Shown: positions 43,609-55,500 of the stretch, in pieces
Position numbering within the stretch: position 1 is the stretch's first letter
How the letters are laid out: each line of letters starts with the position of its first letter
NCBI GenBank assembly: GCA_905178155.1
Contig: CAJINV010000005.1
Span: forward strand, 5,411,038-5,475,037
DNA: 64,000 bases
Direction of reading: 5' to 3'
DNA from: Amoebophrya sp. A120
Taxonomy: Eukaryota; Sar; Dinophyceae; Syndiniales; Amoebophryaceae
Position numbers and translations under genes: made by a program
The notes under the pieces: model-generated
The model's database searches: none
What the model was told of the DNA's origin: nothing
Seen by the model: only the letters and a program-made list of their open reading frames with translations

Positions 43609-45157
43609 GAACGAAAATACGAATACGCAATGACAGAGCGGTGCGTCATACCCGAAGAGGAAGGGGTCGCAACCACCGAGGGAACACTGGTAGAGTGCGA
43701 CGGGGTGGACCTGCGAAAAGAATACAGGGACGCAGCGGCACAAGTGTGCACCCGCCGCATGGGGGATTTGAGCCCGACCCACTTGTTGATATGGGACAGC
43801 GGTCACTACAACGTGGTCAAGTTCAAGGCCTCCGGCTGGGTGATTCTGGATAACGGGAAGGCGATGCGGCTTACCCGCCTGGGGCGCAGGGAGTACATCC
43901 TCGACAAGCACAACGAACACCGATGCCCAAAGTGTGGGGATGTGTTGGACGACGCAAAGGCTCTGAAATACCACTTGGCGACCGGGTTCTGCAGAAAAGA
44001 CAAAACGATCCACGAACAGGGAACCTTACGGGTGGCCAGGGTGGTAGAGCAAAAGAAAAAAGGCGAAAGGGAATCCCCTGAGGCGGGGCCGGTCGACATC
44101 TGGCACGACGGGAAGCAGATCGCCTCGGTGGCGAGGTTTGTCTACCTGGGCACAGAAATAGACCGGAACGCAGCCACTTCGTCGGAGACCCGACGGCGCT
44201 GCGCCATGGCCTTGAGCGTGGTGCGGTCGCTGTCAAAGATCTGGCGCGACAGGGAAATCCCGAAACACCTAAAAGCCGCCCTGTATAGATCGCTCTGCAT
44301 CAGCGTGGCCCTCTACAATGCCGAAACTTGGGCGACAACGGAAGCCGACGAGCAGACGCTCCGGAACTTCCAGAGGCAGGCGCTCAGGTTCATCCTCGGA
44401 TACTGGGAGTGGCAGGAAGTGCCGCCAAGGGAAGAGATGTGCAAGGCATTGGGGGTGCAGACCATAGAAACCGAGCTTCGGGAAAAACGGATAGCGTGGA
44501 TCGCCCACGCCGCTAGAGATCCGTACGGCGAGGGATCAATAACCCGCATCGAGGACGAGATCAAGGAAAAAACGAGATGGGGAAAGCTGGCGGCGGACGA
44601 CCTTGACTACTACCGGGTCAAGGTCGCCGACCTGAAGGCGCAGCGGCCTACGGGGGCGGTGGTGCGAGAGATGATAGTGCGGCGCAGACCCTTCGCTACG
44701 GTGAAACGGGAACCAAAAAAGAAGGGCCCTGCACCGGGAAAACCGTCAAAGAGGTCCAGAGAGATGCAGGAAGAGAGGCGCCAGCGGTTGGAAAAACAGA
44801 GGGAAGAGCAGGCACAAGCTGCACAGGCACTAGTAGACGCCCTGTCGGGAAAGCATTGGAAGCCATCGGGTAGCCGGGCGGGTTTTTGGGAGCTAGAAGA
44901 AGACCCGCAGTGCGTCTTCGAGGTCAGCGAGGTCTTCTTCTGCGAAAACACGGGGAGAGAGGAAGTAAATGTAGCCGGAGTGTGGTTCCAGAAGGAAGAT
45001 GATGGCACATATATCCTCCGATAGGGAACGACTCCGAGAAGAAGGAAAAAACGAAGATGATAGAAATGCACGCACATCCACGACTCAATCGATTATTTCA
45101 GACTACAAGGACTACTTTTTACTGAAACCGGATAAGCGTATGAACTGAACTGAACTG
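43609..45157 (+). mobile_element. Truncated non-LTR retrotransposon insertion
   Basis: Bounded by 13-bp direct repeats, ends in about four TGAAC copies (45141-45160), and carries a frame matching the C-terminal part of LINE-type polyproteins. No catalytic reverse-transcriptase block (YxDD) or endonuclease is present, so this is most simply a 5'-truncated copy. Confidence 0.82.
43630..45024 (+). CDS. LINE-like C-terminal polyprotein fragment, 464 aa
   Basis: ATG at 43630, 21 bp inside the left target duplication, and stop at 45022-45024. A CPKCG...H...C zinc-finger-like motif lies near residues 98-118. From about residue 160 the layout is that seen after the polymerase domain of many non-LTR retrotransposon proteins: FVYLGTEIDRN, RRRCAMALSVVRSL, LKAALYRSLCISVALYNAETW, LRNFQRQALRFILGY, then REKRIAWIAHAARD. 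The last 150 residues are Lys/Arg/Glu/Gln-rich. The polymerase and endonuclease are missing. The frame is uninterrupted, unlike an old dead copy. The fragment is inferred to be untranslated or translated by chance; domestication cannot be excluded. Confidence 0.8.
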   Translation: MTERCVIPEEEGVATTEGTLVECDGVDLRKEYRDAAAQVCTRRMGDLSPTHLLIWDSGHYNVVKFKASGWVILDNGKAMRLTRLGRREYILDKHNEHRCPKCGDVLDDAKALKYHLATGFCRKDKTIHEQGTLRVARVVEQKKKGERESPEAGPVDIWHDGKQIASVARFVYLGTEIDRNAATSSETRRRCAMALSVVRSLSKIWRDREIPKHLKAALYRSLCISVALYNAETWATTEADEQTLRNFQRQALRFILGYWEWQEVPPREEMCKALGVQTIETELREKRIAWIAHAARDPYGEGSITRIEDEIKEKTRWGKLAADDLDYYRVKVADLKAQRPTGAVVREMIVRRRPFATVKREPKKKGPAPGKPSKRSREMQEERRQRLEKQREEQAQAAQALVDALSGKHWKPSGSRAGFWELEEDPQCVFEVSEVFFCENTGREEVNVAGVWFQKEDDGTYILR

Positions 45158-45170
45158 AACCCCAGCCAAG
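45158..45170 (+). repeat. 13-bp target duplication, right
   Basis: AACCCCAGCCAAG, identical to 43596-43608 and directly after the TGAAC repeats. Confidence 0.85.
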
Positions 45171-46516
45171 AAGGGCAGCCATGTGCATGTAGTTGCTTTT
45201 GCGTATGTTGGCAACTATAGCTGAACCAGAGCTGCAAAAATGTGAATCGCAAAGACGAATACGACTGCTGGGATTTGTTTTTAATTCTATGTTTAAATCG
45301 CTCGCCTTCTTCGTCTCTTCTGTATGCAAATCAGAAACCGAGGATTAATATTTCAGGTCCAGGAAAATAAGTAAAGTAAGCAGATTCTCCCACGTTTTCC
45401 TTTGTGTTTTTACCTTGTTTTTGCTTCGAGGAAAAATTAATATGTGGAACAAATGTTAGATACGCTAATGACGGGCAGGTGGAAACCGCGCTTCTAAGAC
45501 GAGCAATTCTACTGTACGAATCTCACGATCCAACTTTCCCTATCGACAACTACTTTCGGTGCCACTTTGCTAAGAGAGACACAGTCACGAGGAAGACCAA
45601 GACGAAGTGGTTTTCAGTTCGCGTGTTTTTGGCTTCAATTCCATTTCATCACATGACATCATTCGATTACTTGTGGCGTCAGTACGACCCATCGGTTGCC
45701 TCAGACATGGTTTGTAAATATGAAGAAGTACTACTAGCTGTCATGCCGCTATCCGTCCCAGTTTCGGTTGCTTTCTATTGCACTACCTGCCACGTCGGTT
45801 CCGGTGATAATTTTCATTGCGTAGTATTCTTCATGCTGTGTACAACTCTAGTTCCACTCGGACTTTAATTTCGGTTTTCATCGTGGTGCAACTGCAACTC
45901 GACTCCACTCGTCGGACTTTATGTCGGTTCTCATCGTGGTCGTGGTGCAAGAACTCGTTCTGTCATTGCTCACGAAAAATCGTGTAGTACTTACTTTTTA
46001 GCTGGTCTTGCTTATTTATCGTGCAAAAATAAAGATGACAAATCGTTCAACGTTGAGCACGTCGTTCGGTTCGCGGCTCGTGCGCTGAAAAAAAGGAAGA
46101 CTCGTCCCCAGATGTCGGTCGTGCATTCTTTTTTATCGTACAACACAACTGCAACTACTTGTCGTGGTCATGAGAAAAGTAGTTCAAGTTGCAGCTTTTG
46201 CCAAAACTACGTCGAAATTTGCGCTGCCGCCGCTGGTGCGTTTGGTCGAGTATTTATTATATGACTTTTTATGGACTTCCTGCTGCAGTTTCAAGCGTTG
46301 TTTCCCCTTCGTTTGAGCCATGTGTCTCTAAAAACTTAAACTGTTTATTTCTTTCACTTTCCGCCCCGTACACTAAAATAAAAATTGTTTGACCTGATGA
46401 AGCAAAACCAAAACCAAAACTCCCCCAAATAACAAAAAACAAGATTTTTACAGTTTGTGCCTAATCGTATTTTACTCTTCATCCATGTGCGTTTTTGTTC
46501 CCCAGCAGAAGCACAG
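45171..46516. other. Intergenic, LINE to G5
   Basis: AT-rich, no introners. A 154-codon frame at 45404-45868 lacks an ATG start and any familiar motif and is not called. Confidence 0.5.
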
Positions 46517-49500
46517 ATGACGATGATGTCGACACAGCAGGAGGATCAAAAACAACACGCCCAGCGGGCGCCGATGACCTGGAAAAATGCGGCGAAGCCG
46601 GGAGCGAGTACCGCACTGGGACTGGCAACCACATGGGGAATGGTGAGTTATTCTTTGTAGATGCATTGACTCAGCTCAGACTTTGCTCACACCAGCCGCA
46701 CTGCAAAGGCATCATTTGCTGACTATCCTGTTTACAGCATTGCAAATTGATTCCAAAACACGACTGGAATTATTGCCTATCATGGGGACGATCACGCGCC
46801 GCGTGGTCACAAATGTTCCTGTCATTGTTATTGCAAATCCGCATCACAAGAACTCGGGGGCGGCGGTGGGAGCCTTTTTGGTTAACAGGGTGAAATCTGA
46901 ACTACTCAAAAAAAGCTCAACGTCTAGAAATAAAATAAGAATCAACTATTGAAAATTTTAAACTCTCTCCCACTGCTCTCTACTACTTTCAATTTTTTTA
47001 AAACAGCGGCCACAACTCGTCGCGAGGAACGCGAAGACGAGAGCGGGTGCTACCGCGCTGGCAACATGGCTGACGTTGTTGAAAAGTGGGCCTTTTACAA
47101 CAACGGTCGAGGGATACAATCCGCGACCGGGAGGTGGCACAACCACATCTACTGTCGCAAAAATGGGACCGGAACTACAAGATGACGAAAATAACAACCG
47201 AGGAGACGACGAACTGCCAACAATAACACACGTCGAACACCTATCCAAGGAAAAAAAATGTGTAAGTGTAACTTTCTTTAGGTGCTGACAGCATCACAAA
47301 TTTGCTCTGCATGACAGAGAAAGCCTGTCACGCGTGGTTTGTAAGGGAAAACACACATGAAAAGAGGACTTGATGGTTGTCTGGCATGACAGGCGTGCCT
47401 CTGTTGCATGTTTTGCATTACAGAGTTTGTTACACTTACGCAGTTTTTTTCTTGCGATAACACCGGCAGAGCATTCCGGTGTCTTCGCTCGGAGGCAGGA
47501 TCAACATCCCCGCCAGCACCTCGAGTGCTGCAGCCGCGCCACGACCTCCTACTTCTCAAAAAGAAGCTGCAGCAGCAGGAGCTCCACGCAGGGCCTCTTC
47601 ATCTGGTCGTGAAAGTACTTGGAGAGCAGCACGATCTAGTACTTCTTCTTCTTCCTCTTCGTTCGTCGAAACCACAAGACGGGAGAGTACGGAAAAAAAC
47701 CACCAGGAGCACCAGACAACCTCAACCGCGCACGACACGAACGACGATTTCGGCTGTGAGCACGGTGCCTGCGGTGATGAGGACTCTAGATACGCCAAGA
47801 GAAAACTGTTTGTTCACTGTAAAGTTTACAGTGAAAGAACCTGTAGTAATGCAGAAAATGCATCGCTGAAGTGTTTGTCTTGCTGTGGACCCCCAGGATC
47901 AGGTAGACGAGGTCCCAGACCGAAGTGGTAGGCGCTTAGGGTGAACTATGTATGTAGGGCCCTTCCGTGCGGCCAATTTGTATGTCCCGCAACGGGGTTC
48001 GCCTATGTCGGTCATTTGTATGTGAGGCGATGGGTTACCCGGTCGGCAGAGCCGATCCACAACGAACGAACGATACACATGCAAGACGAGTGATTTTTCG
48101 CGGCGTTTCCCCTTAAGATCCTCGCATGGCGAGTTTTCTTTGTAAAAATGTGTAGCGAGCTTGTAATGCAAAACTTGCAATAAAATTCTATACAGTGAAA
48201 CAGTTTTTTCTTACGATACTAGAGGCCCAGAGGCCACAGTCGACCTGCACTCCGCCACGAAGCCCAGGATGCAGCCTGGAGGTCGGAAGAAAACTGCGGG
48301 GGGTCCTCCTATGGGAGTGTCAGGATCGAAATCGACAAAATCGAAAAACTTGTAATGCATAAAATGCAGGGCACGCAAGGCCTGTGTTGGGGAGAAGGCA
48401 AATGAGACCGATAATTGCAAGCCTGTTTAGGGGAAGAAGACGCGTTGCCAGAGAAGCATGACAGGAGCAGTGTTCTTTGCCCAAACAGCATGACAGACTG
48501 GATTTTGCAGCTCCCGAAATTTGTCATGCGCCACTTGGAAACTGAGGGCCCAACTGGTATCGATTTTATGCATCACAAATTTTTCGATGTTGTTGATTTC
48601 GATCCTGACACATCCATACCTCCCCGTGCAGATGAGGAGAATGGCGATGGATGGTCGTGTACCATTTGTAAAAACGTCTCCACCTCTTCCCCAGAGTCAA
48701 GTAGACGGGAAATCTGCTAGACAAATCAGCATGCTTTGGCTGTTGCGCATGACAAGTTCTTTGGGCGCGTAGTCGTGTGCTAGACGTCGCTTACGTTATT
48801 TCGCGCTAGTGCAGAAGCATCGCACATGCAGCATCTTACGCTGATTTGAGCATCACAAATTCAGATTCCAAAAGAACGCGTACGAGTAGAATACTAAAAC
48901 ACTTCTACCACTACTCATGGGGCTTCGCATACGAAACATTTTGAGCATGCAGCTTTGCATGACAAGAACTCTGGGCACGACCACCTGGGGACATTTTTAC
49001 ACAGGATATCGTGTGACGACGACGACGACGACGATGGTGGAGAATCCGGACTGTGTATCCTGAGTAAAAGTGTCCCCATACCAGAGTCAAGATGGGAAAT
49101 CTGCTAGACAATTCTCCAAGCTTTGGGAGTTTTGCATGACAAGTTTCCATCTGTAGTGTACTGCTGTTTAACAAGAGAAGCAGCATGAGAAAGCGAGCTT
49201 CTCATCCTGTTTACAGCATTACAAAGTCCAAAAAACGATTGGAAAGGCCTCTCATGGAGATGCGCATCACAAATCTTCCTCTCATTGCACATTTGCATGA
49301 CAACTATGGGGTGGGGACGCTTTTACATACGATACTGTGCCCAGGCGGGTCCTCGTCCTCAACTCGCCCCGTCGAAGCGATGATGGCTCCGCCCGGTGGT
49401 CGTGAACAAGTTCTATCAAATGTAAAAATGTCTGGGTCTGGAACGATGCAACTTGTGATGCGCATTTCACACCACACAAAAATCTGTCATGCATGCAAGC

Positions 49501-52500
49501 CAAAAGGTGCACATTTCCGGTCACCGAAAGAAGTGCTTTGTCATGCGGATGACGCATTAGGAGACCTTCTCAAACAAAACCTGTCACGCTAGGGCGTGCA
49601 TGGTAGACCTTCTGGGTCATGCCAAAGCTGCATCACATACCTCTGCATTTTTCCAGACCCAGACATTTTTACATTTGATAAGTTCAAGGAGGTGACGATC
49701 ATGCTGGTGTTCTTACTCACCAGCGCGCGGCGCAGATGTCTTCCAACACGGGTCGTGGTCCTGCTGCGCGGGTGGTCACTGCGAATGCAAATGCGGGAGT
49801 AGGGGTGCAACAACTTGATTTCGACATTCCCGACCGAAATGGAGAGATCGTCGGCCACGCGACCATGGTCCCCGCTACCGGCGTCGTATCCGTGACGGCC
49901 ACCCAGGGAAATACGGTGAGACAGTCTCCTATGGAACTGTCAAGATTGAAATTGACAAAGTTGAAAAATTTGTGATGCATAAAACCGATCATACCAGTTG
50001 AGAGCCCCATTTCCAAGCGGTGCGTGACAAGTTTCTACGTCAGCGAAATCCAGTTTGTCTTGCTGTTTAGCGAAAGAAGGCATCCTTTGTCATGCTACTT
50101 TAGCAGCTCTATCTCAAACGACCCATTGCAGGCTCACAATCGGCCTCACTTGCAATCCCTGCAACGCAGTCACTTCGTGCCTTGCATTTTATGCATCTTC
50201 ACAGATTATTTCAACTTTGTTAATTTCAATCCTGACACAACCATATCTCCGGGAGGACGGGCCGCAAACGGGCAGCAACTGCCCCCCGAAGTCTGGATCG
50301 AAACCAAGGATGGCGAATGGGTGTTTGTCAAAGCGCCGTACGTCTCTTACGACCCGGTGACCGGGGAAGTACGAGTGCCCGACCCTACTGGTACAGCTGC
50401 AGCGACTGTGCCAACCTCTGCTCAGCAGCAGCTGTCCCGGGGAAGAAGAGGACGACGAAATCTCGGGGGGAGACAAGATGAGCAAGAAGATCTATCCTGT
50501 GCAAAAGTATCGTACTAGTCGAAATTGCATTACAAATTTCCTCAGCATGAGAGATAAAATTTGTAATGCGGACTTACATTAAGGAAAAGAAAAAGATTTG
50601 TAATGCATGACTGCAATGCCTAGGACTACGAGTGCGATACTTTTGCACAGGATGAGATCCCTTGGAAAACGATCCGCTGATGCAGCCCGATCCTGATTTG
50701 GATCTGCATGTTATCCTGAGTAAAAACGTACCCACACCAGAGTTGTAATGCAAATCTGCATGCTGAAAATGTTTCTCATGCGGAGCTCCATGAGAAGCAT
50801 TTTCTAGTCGTGTTTTGCAATTTGTCATGCTCCAATCAGCATGGTATGCTAGATCTGTGATGCTGCTGAGCTAGCTCAAACAGCACTACACTACGAATCC
50901 AAATTTGTCATACAAAACGGCCAAAGCTTGTGGATTTGTCTAGCCGATTCCCCATCTTGACTCTGGTGTGGGTACGTTTTTACTCAGGATACATGTTGGC
51001 GAGACGGGGAACTACAACAACTACCCCAATTATGGGCCGCCTCGTCCTCCCGCACCGCCCGCTTGGCAGCAGCAGCAGCAGCAGCAGCAGCGATACGGTT
51101 CTGTCGCTTATTCCAACCAGCACCTCGTGCTGGGCCAACCTGGCTTTCCCGCTGTTCTTGGTCCTGCTGTTGCAGGAGGAGCTCCGTGGGCGCCTGCTCC
51201 AGCTGCGCCGCAAGACCGAAACCGAGGGGGGTGGAACAACGACAAGAGCTGGTGGAAAGAGAACCACGGCAACCACGAGTGGAACGACGGCAACTGGGGG
51301 CGGAAAAACCACGGCGACGGGTGGAAGTACGACTACCGGGGGCGGAACAGCAAGTGGCGGCAGCCGCAGCAGCCACAGCAGCCGCCGCCGCAGCAGCAGC
51401 AGCAGCAGCTGTTGCGGCAGCAGCAGCAGGAGTTCCGGCGGGAGCAGCAGTTGTTGCAGCAGCAGCAGCAGCAGCAGCAGTTGTTGCGGCAGCCGCAGGA
51501 GTTGTGGCAGCAGCAGCAGCAGCAGCAGATGGAGCAGCAGCAGCAGGAGTTGTGGCAGCAGTTGCAGCAGTTGCAGGAGATGGTGCAGCATCAGCAGAAG
51601 GAGTTGTTGCAGCTGCGGCAGCAGCAGCCGCAGTGGCAGCAGCAGCAGCGGCAGCAGATGGAGCAGCAGTTGCAGCAGTTGCAGGAGATGTTGCAGCGGC
51701 AGCAGCAGGAGTTGTGGCAGCAGTGGCAGCAGCAGCCGCAGCAGCAGCCGCAGTGGCAGCAGCAGCAGCAGCAGATAGAGAAGCAGCAGCAGCAGTTGCA
51801 GCAGTTGCAGCAGTTGTTGCAGCGGCAGCAGCAGGAGTTGCGGCAGCAGTGGCAGCAGCGGGGTCCTCCTGCTCCTCAACAACGACCGCCAGATGACCTT
51901 CGTCCAGATGGCCATCCTCCTGCTCCTCGAACGCCGCCGGCCCCCGGCGTCCACACGACCTACGAGTTGTCTTTCCCCCGTGAACTTCGCCCGGTCCACC
52001 CGGAAGAGGTTTTGGGTGAGGACTCTTTCCCCCCGCCGATATCCAGTGCAAAAGCATCTTCGCACTCCTGCTCGTCGTACTTCTAATCGCAGTTATGCAT
52101 GACAGATCTATGACCACCTGAGGGAACAAGTAGTGGTCAGCATATAATAAATTAACAAGCTCGACGTCCTGCGTTTCTTCCCTACGGAAAAATTTGTACT
52201 ATTTTTGCGATTTCTACTATATACGATTACGATTATACTTTTGCAATGGATAGCCGATGTTGCCCGACAATGCAGACGACGCGGAGTTTATCCAGGAAAA
52301 AAACTGTGTAAGTGTAAGCTTCTTGGTGGAAGAGCATCGCAATTTTGCTCTGCACGACACAGAAAACCTCCTCCTGTCATGCGTAGCTAGTACGTGAAAA
52401 CACGCACGAAAATTCAAATTGCCTCTGATGCATGTCCAGCATGACAAGTGTAACAGTTTTGCATTTTCTGCAACGCAGAGTTACACTTACACAGTTTTTT

Positions 52501-55500
52501 TCTTCCATAGAGTTCGTCGGGGTGGTGTCCGTCGTGACGCAGGTGCTGGTTCTGACCCACGAGCTGCTGGAAAGCTACGAGGGGATTCGAAATTGGGATC
52601 CGCCACATCCTGGTATGTTGTCTCGAATTCAACAATTCATCGACGACAGTACCTCCTCCACCTCCTGTCCGTATTTCAGCCAAGAGAATGCCCGGAAAGT
52701 GCGCAGCGGGCCCGCACAACCCAAACCGGAAGCCAAACCGGCCGCAAAACCGGGTGCAAAAGCCAGGAACCTGAGCAGCCTGTTGCTGTCTGGCCAGTTG
52801 ATCTCGTCCCAGCTGTTTTTCATGAACGACTTGGACCAGGTCCGGGAGTGGCTGGTGGACTTCGACAAGTACATTCAGGAGGAAGTTTATCCTGAGAAAA
52901 AACTGTCTCAGTCTCAACTTGTAATGCGCAACTTCCTTGGGACAGTTTTTTGTCAACATGCTCGACATGCAAGAAAGAGAAAGTCGTCTTTGATCATATG
53001 TGTTTTCCGTTTTTGTGTTTGACGCATCACAGGTTTTCCGTGTCATGCTGAGCAAATTTGGGTTGCCGAGCCAGACAGTTTTTCTTGCGATAATGTTTTT
53101 ATCGAGAAGATTGTTCTTGACGGACGAGAACAGCCAGCGAATGACCCTGGTGCCTTCTGGTCGCACAACGCGCTTCACAAGAGGATTTGCGAATATGCAG
53201 CTCACGATCCCCCTCATGGTGATGACTATTTCGAGGGGGGGGATATCACGTTGGGCCGCCCAGTTGTTGATGGAACGCCGCGAGCGCCGTGGTCGTGCTT
53301 TATCAAGCCTGAGGCCACGGCAGGGCCGAGCCGTGCGCCCGACGAGAAGCAAAAACGTGTAAAGCTGGAAAGGCACGCTGCGCTCTGCGGCGCGCAAAAA
53401 CATTTGATCGAGCCGCTGCAGAAATTTCTCGGGTTGGGGCAAGCAGGTGTCAATGGGGTGCCGTCGAGAGCACATGTGCCGTCGAGAGAAGAGCGAAGAG
53501 GAGACGACTTTGGGACGCAGTTCCACTTGCCCGAATGGGTTCTTCAACTACTGCAAGAAGGGAAGCAGAAGCTCGACGGAGCGAAACTGTGCAAAAGAGC
53601 TTACGTCAAGGACCCCCAGCATCCGACCAGCGACACCGCTGAGCCCATGTGCTCCGACGTTCTTCATACGCGGTCGTGCGAGATTTTGCGCGTAGACTTC
53701 TGTGAAAGAGTTGAGGATTCGGGTGGTGGCGGTGTTAGCGGACAATTGGGGGTGAATCCGAGGAAGTTTTCCGAACTGGGCTCGTCGCACCCAAACAACG
53801 GGAAACCTTGCTGCGAAAGGAGCGCAGCCGGCATCAACGTGTTCGAGCAGGGTTACTTCGAACAGATATCAAATGCAAATACGTCTGGGTCTGGAAGAAT
53901 GCGACTTGTGATGCTGCATTTGGATTCCAAAAAAATCTGTATTGCATGAGCAGCAAAGGGAATGCGATCTCTGCTCCGTGGAGTGGGCATTTGTCATGCT
54001 GAGTAGGCATCTGCAAGATGCCCTAAAAAAATCTGTGATGCTACGGCATGCATTACAGACATCATGGCCCATGCAAAATGTGCATGACAAGCTCCGACTC
54101 TTCCAGAGCCAGACTTTTTTGCGTTTGATAACAGAATCAAAAACCCTTACGCAAAATGCTTGGCGCGTCGAATGAGCACACGACGCGACTTCTCTCCGAC
54201 TCGAACAAAGATTTTGGCGCAACGCACGAGTTATGGATTGCAAACGTGTCTTCATCTGCGTGGATCTCTGGAAACAACAAGGAAAACTACCTGTGAAGTA
54301 GTAGATCCTCTGTAAATAACCGGTTGGGGATGATTTTTGCAATGCTCGAAGGAGCCAACATGGCTGCTTTCTCGCATGACAAATTGAAAGGAACAAGCTA
54401 GAGCCCACCTATTGCTATTACAAGTTTGGCTTTATTTCTACTTCCAGATCCAGACATATTTGCAGTGCATACGAGTTGGCGCGGGAGTTGGTTCTCACGG
54501 AATTGCAGCTCGTCGAAACGTATGCATTGCAAAAGTATCGCACTCGTAGTAATTGCAGTAGTTATGCTGCATTACAAATCTACATCCCAAGGTAAAACAG
54601 CATGACAAATTCCATTTGTCATGCTGAGGTAATTTGTAATGCAATCAAGTACTGCTAGTACGACGTGCACGATGCTTTTGCAGTTCATAAAACTTATGCG
54701 TTGCAAAAGTTGTATCGCACAACTAAGACTAACATTTTAGCAGCACCAGAGAAGATCTGCGCATCACAAATTTGGTCAGCATGAACAATAGAATTTTCGT
54801 ATGCTGGTTCTTAGCATACGAAGATTATAGGTCTGGTTTTTAGCGTACGAGAAAGAAAATCATACATGATTTTTACCATTACAGTTTGTTAGGAGTATGA
54901 TACTTTTTTTGTACAGGATAAAGATCTGAACGCGGTGAGCGAGTTGGGACTTCGTGACGAAGCCGACCTCTTACGAGAATTCGGCCGAGAATTCGGCCTT
55001 CCGTATGGGAGTGTCAGGATTGAAATCGACAAATTTGAAACAATTTGCAATGCATAAAACGGATACCAGTTGGCCCCTAGTTTTCAAGTGGCGCATGACA
55101 AATTTGAGTAGAACCGAAATCCAGTCTGTCATGCTGTCTGGGTAAGGAAGGCGCCTTTTGTGATGCTACTTTAACAGCTCTATTTCTACAACCCCTCAAC
55201 AGGCTTACAATCTGCCTGCCTTGCCTACTCTACAAGACAGGCATTTTGTGGGTTGCGTTTTATGCGTCGCCAACTATTTCAACTTTGACGAGTTCAATTA
55301 TCCTGACGCTTCCATATTCCGGAACCAAGCCCGCGGCACACATACCAAAAGGTCCAGCAGATTTTGGCTCCGGAGCGGCAGCGGCTGCAGCACCTGCGGT
55401 GGCTGGTAGATTTGAATGACGTCGAGTTGTTGCGGAGGCAGAGCCCTATTCAACCTCAACGGGGAGGTCCTCCGGTGCCTAATGCGGCAAGTAGATCACC

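Noticed and set aside
42164-43853. Large overlapping open frames on both strands (300-530 codons).
   Set aside because: They arise from GC-rich tandem repeats that lack stop codons in several frames at once; the composition is only Pro/Gly/Arg or Ser repeats.
45404-45868. 154-codon frame downstream of the LINE.
   Set aside because: It has no ATG start, no motif, and lies in AT-rich intergenic DNA; length alone is not enough.
50968-52129. Long antisense frames opposite the G5 Gln-rich exon.
   Set aside because: They are Ala/Leu homopolymers from the complement of CAG repeats. The sense Gln frame joins correctly to exons on both sides.
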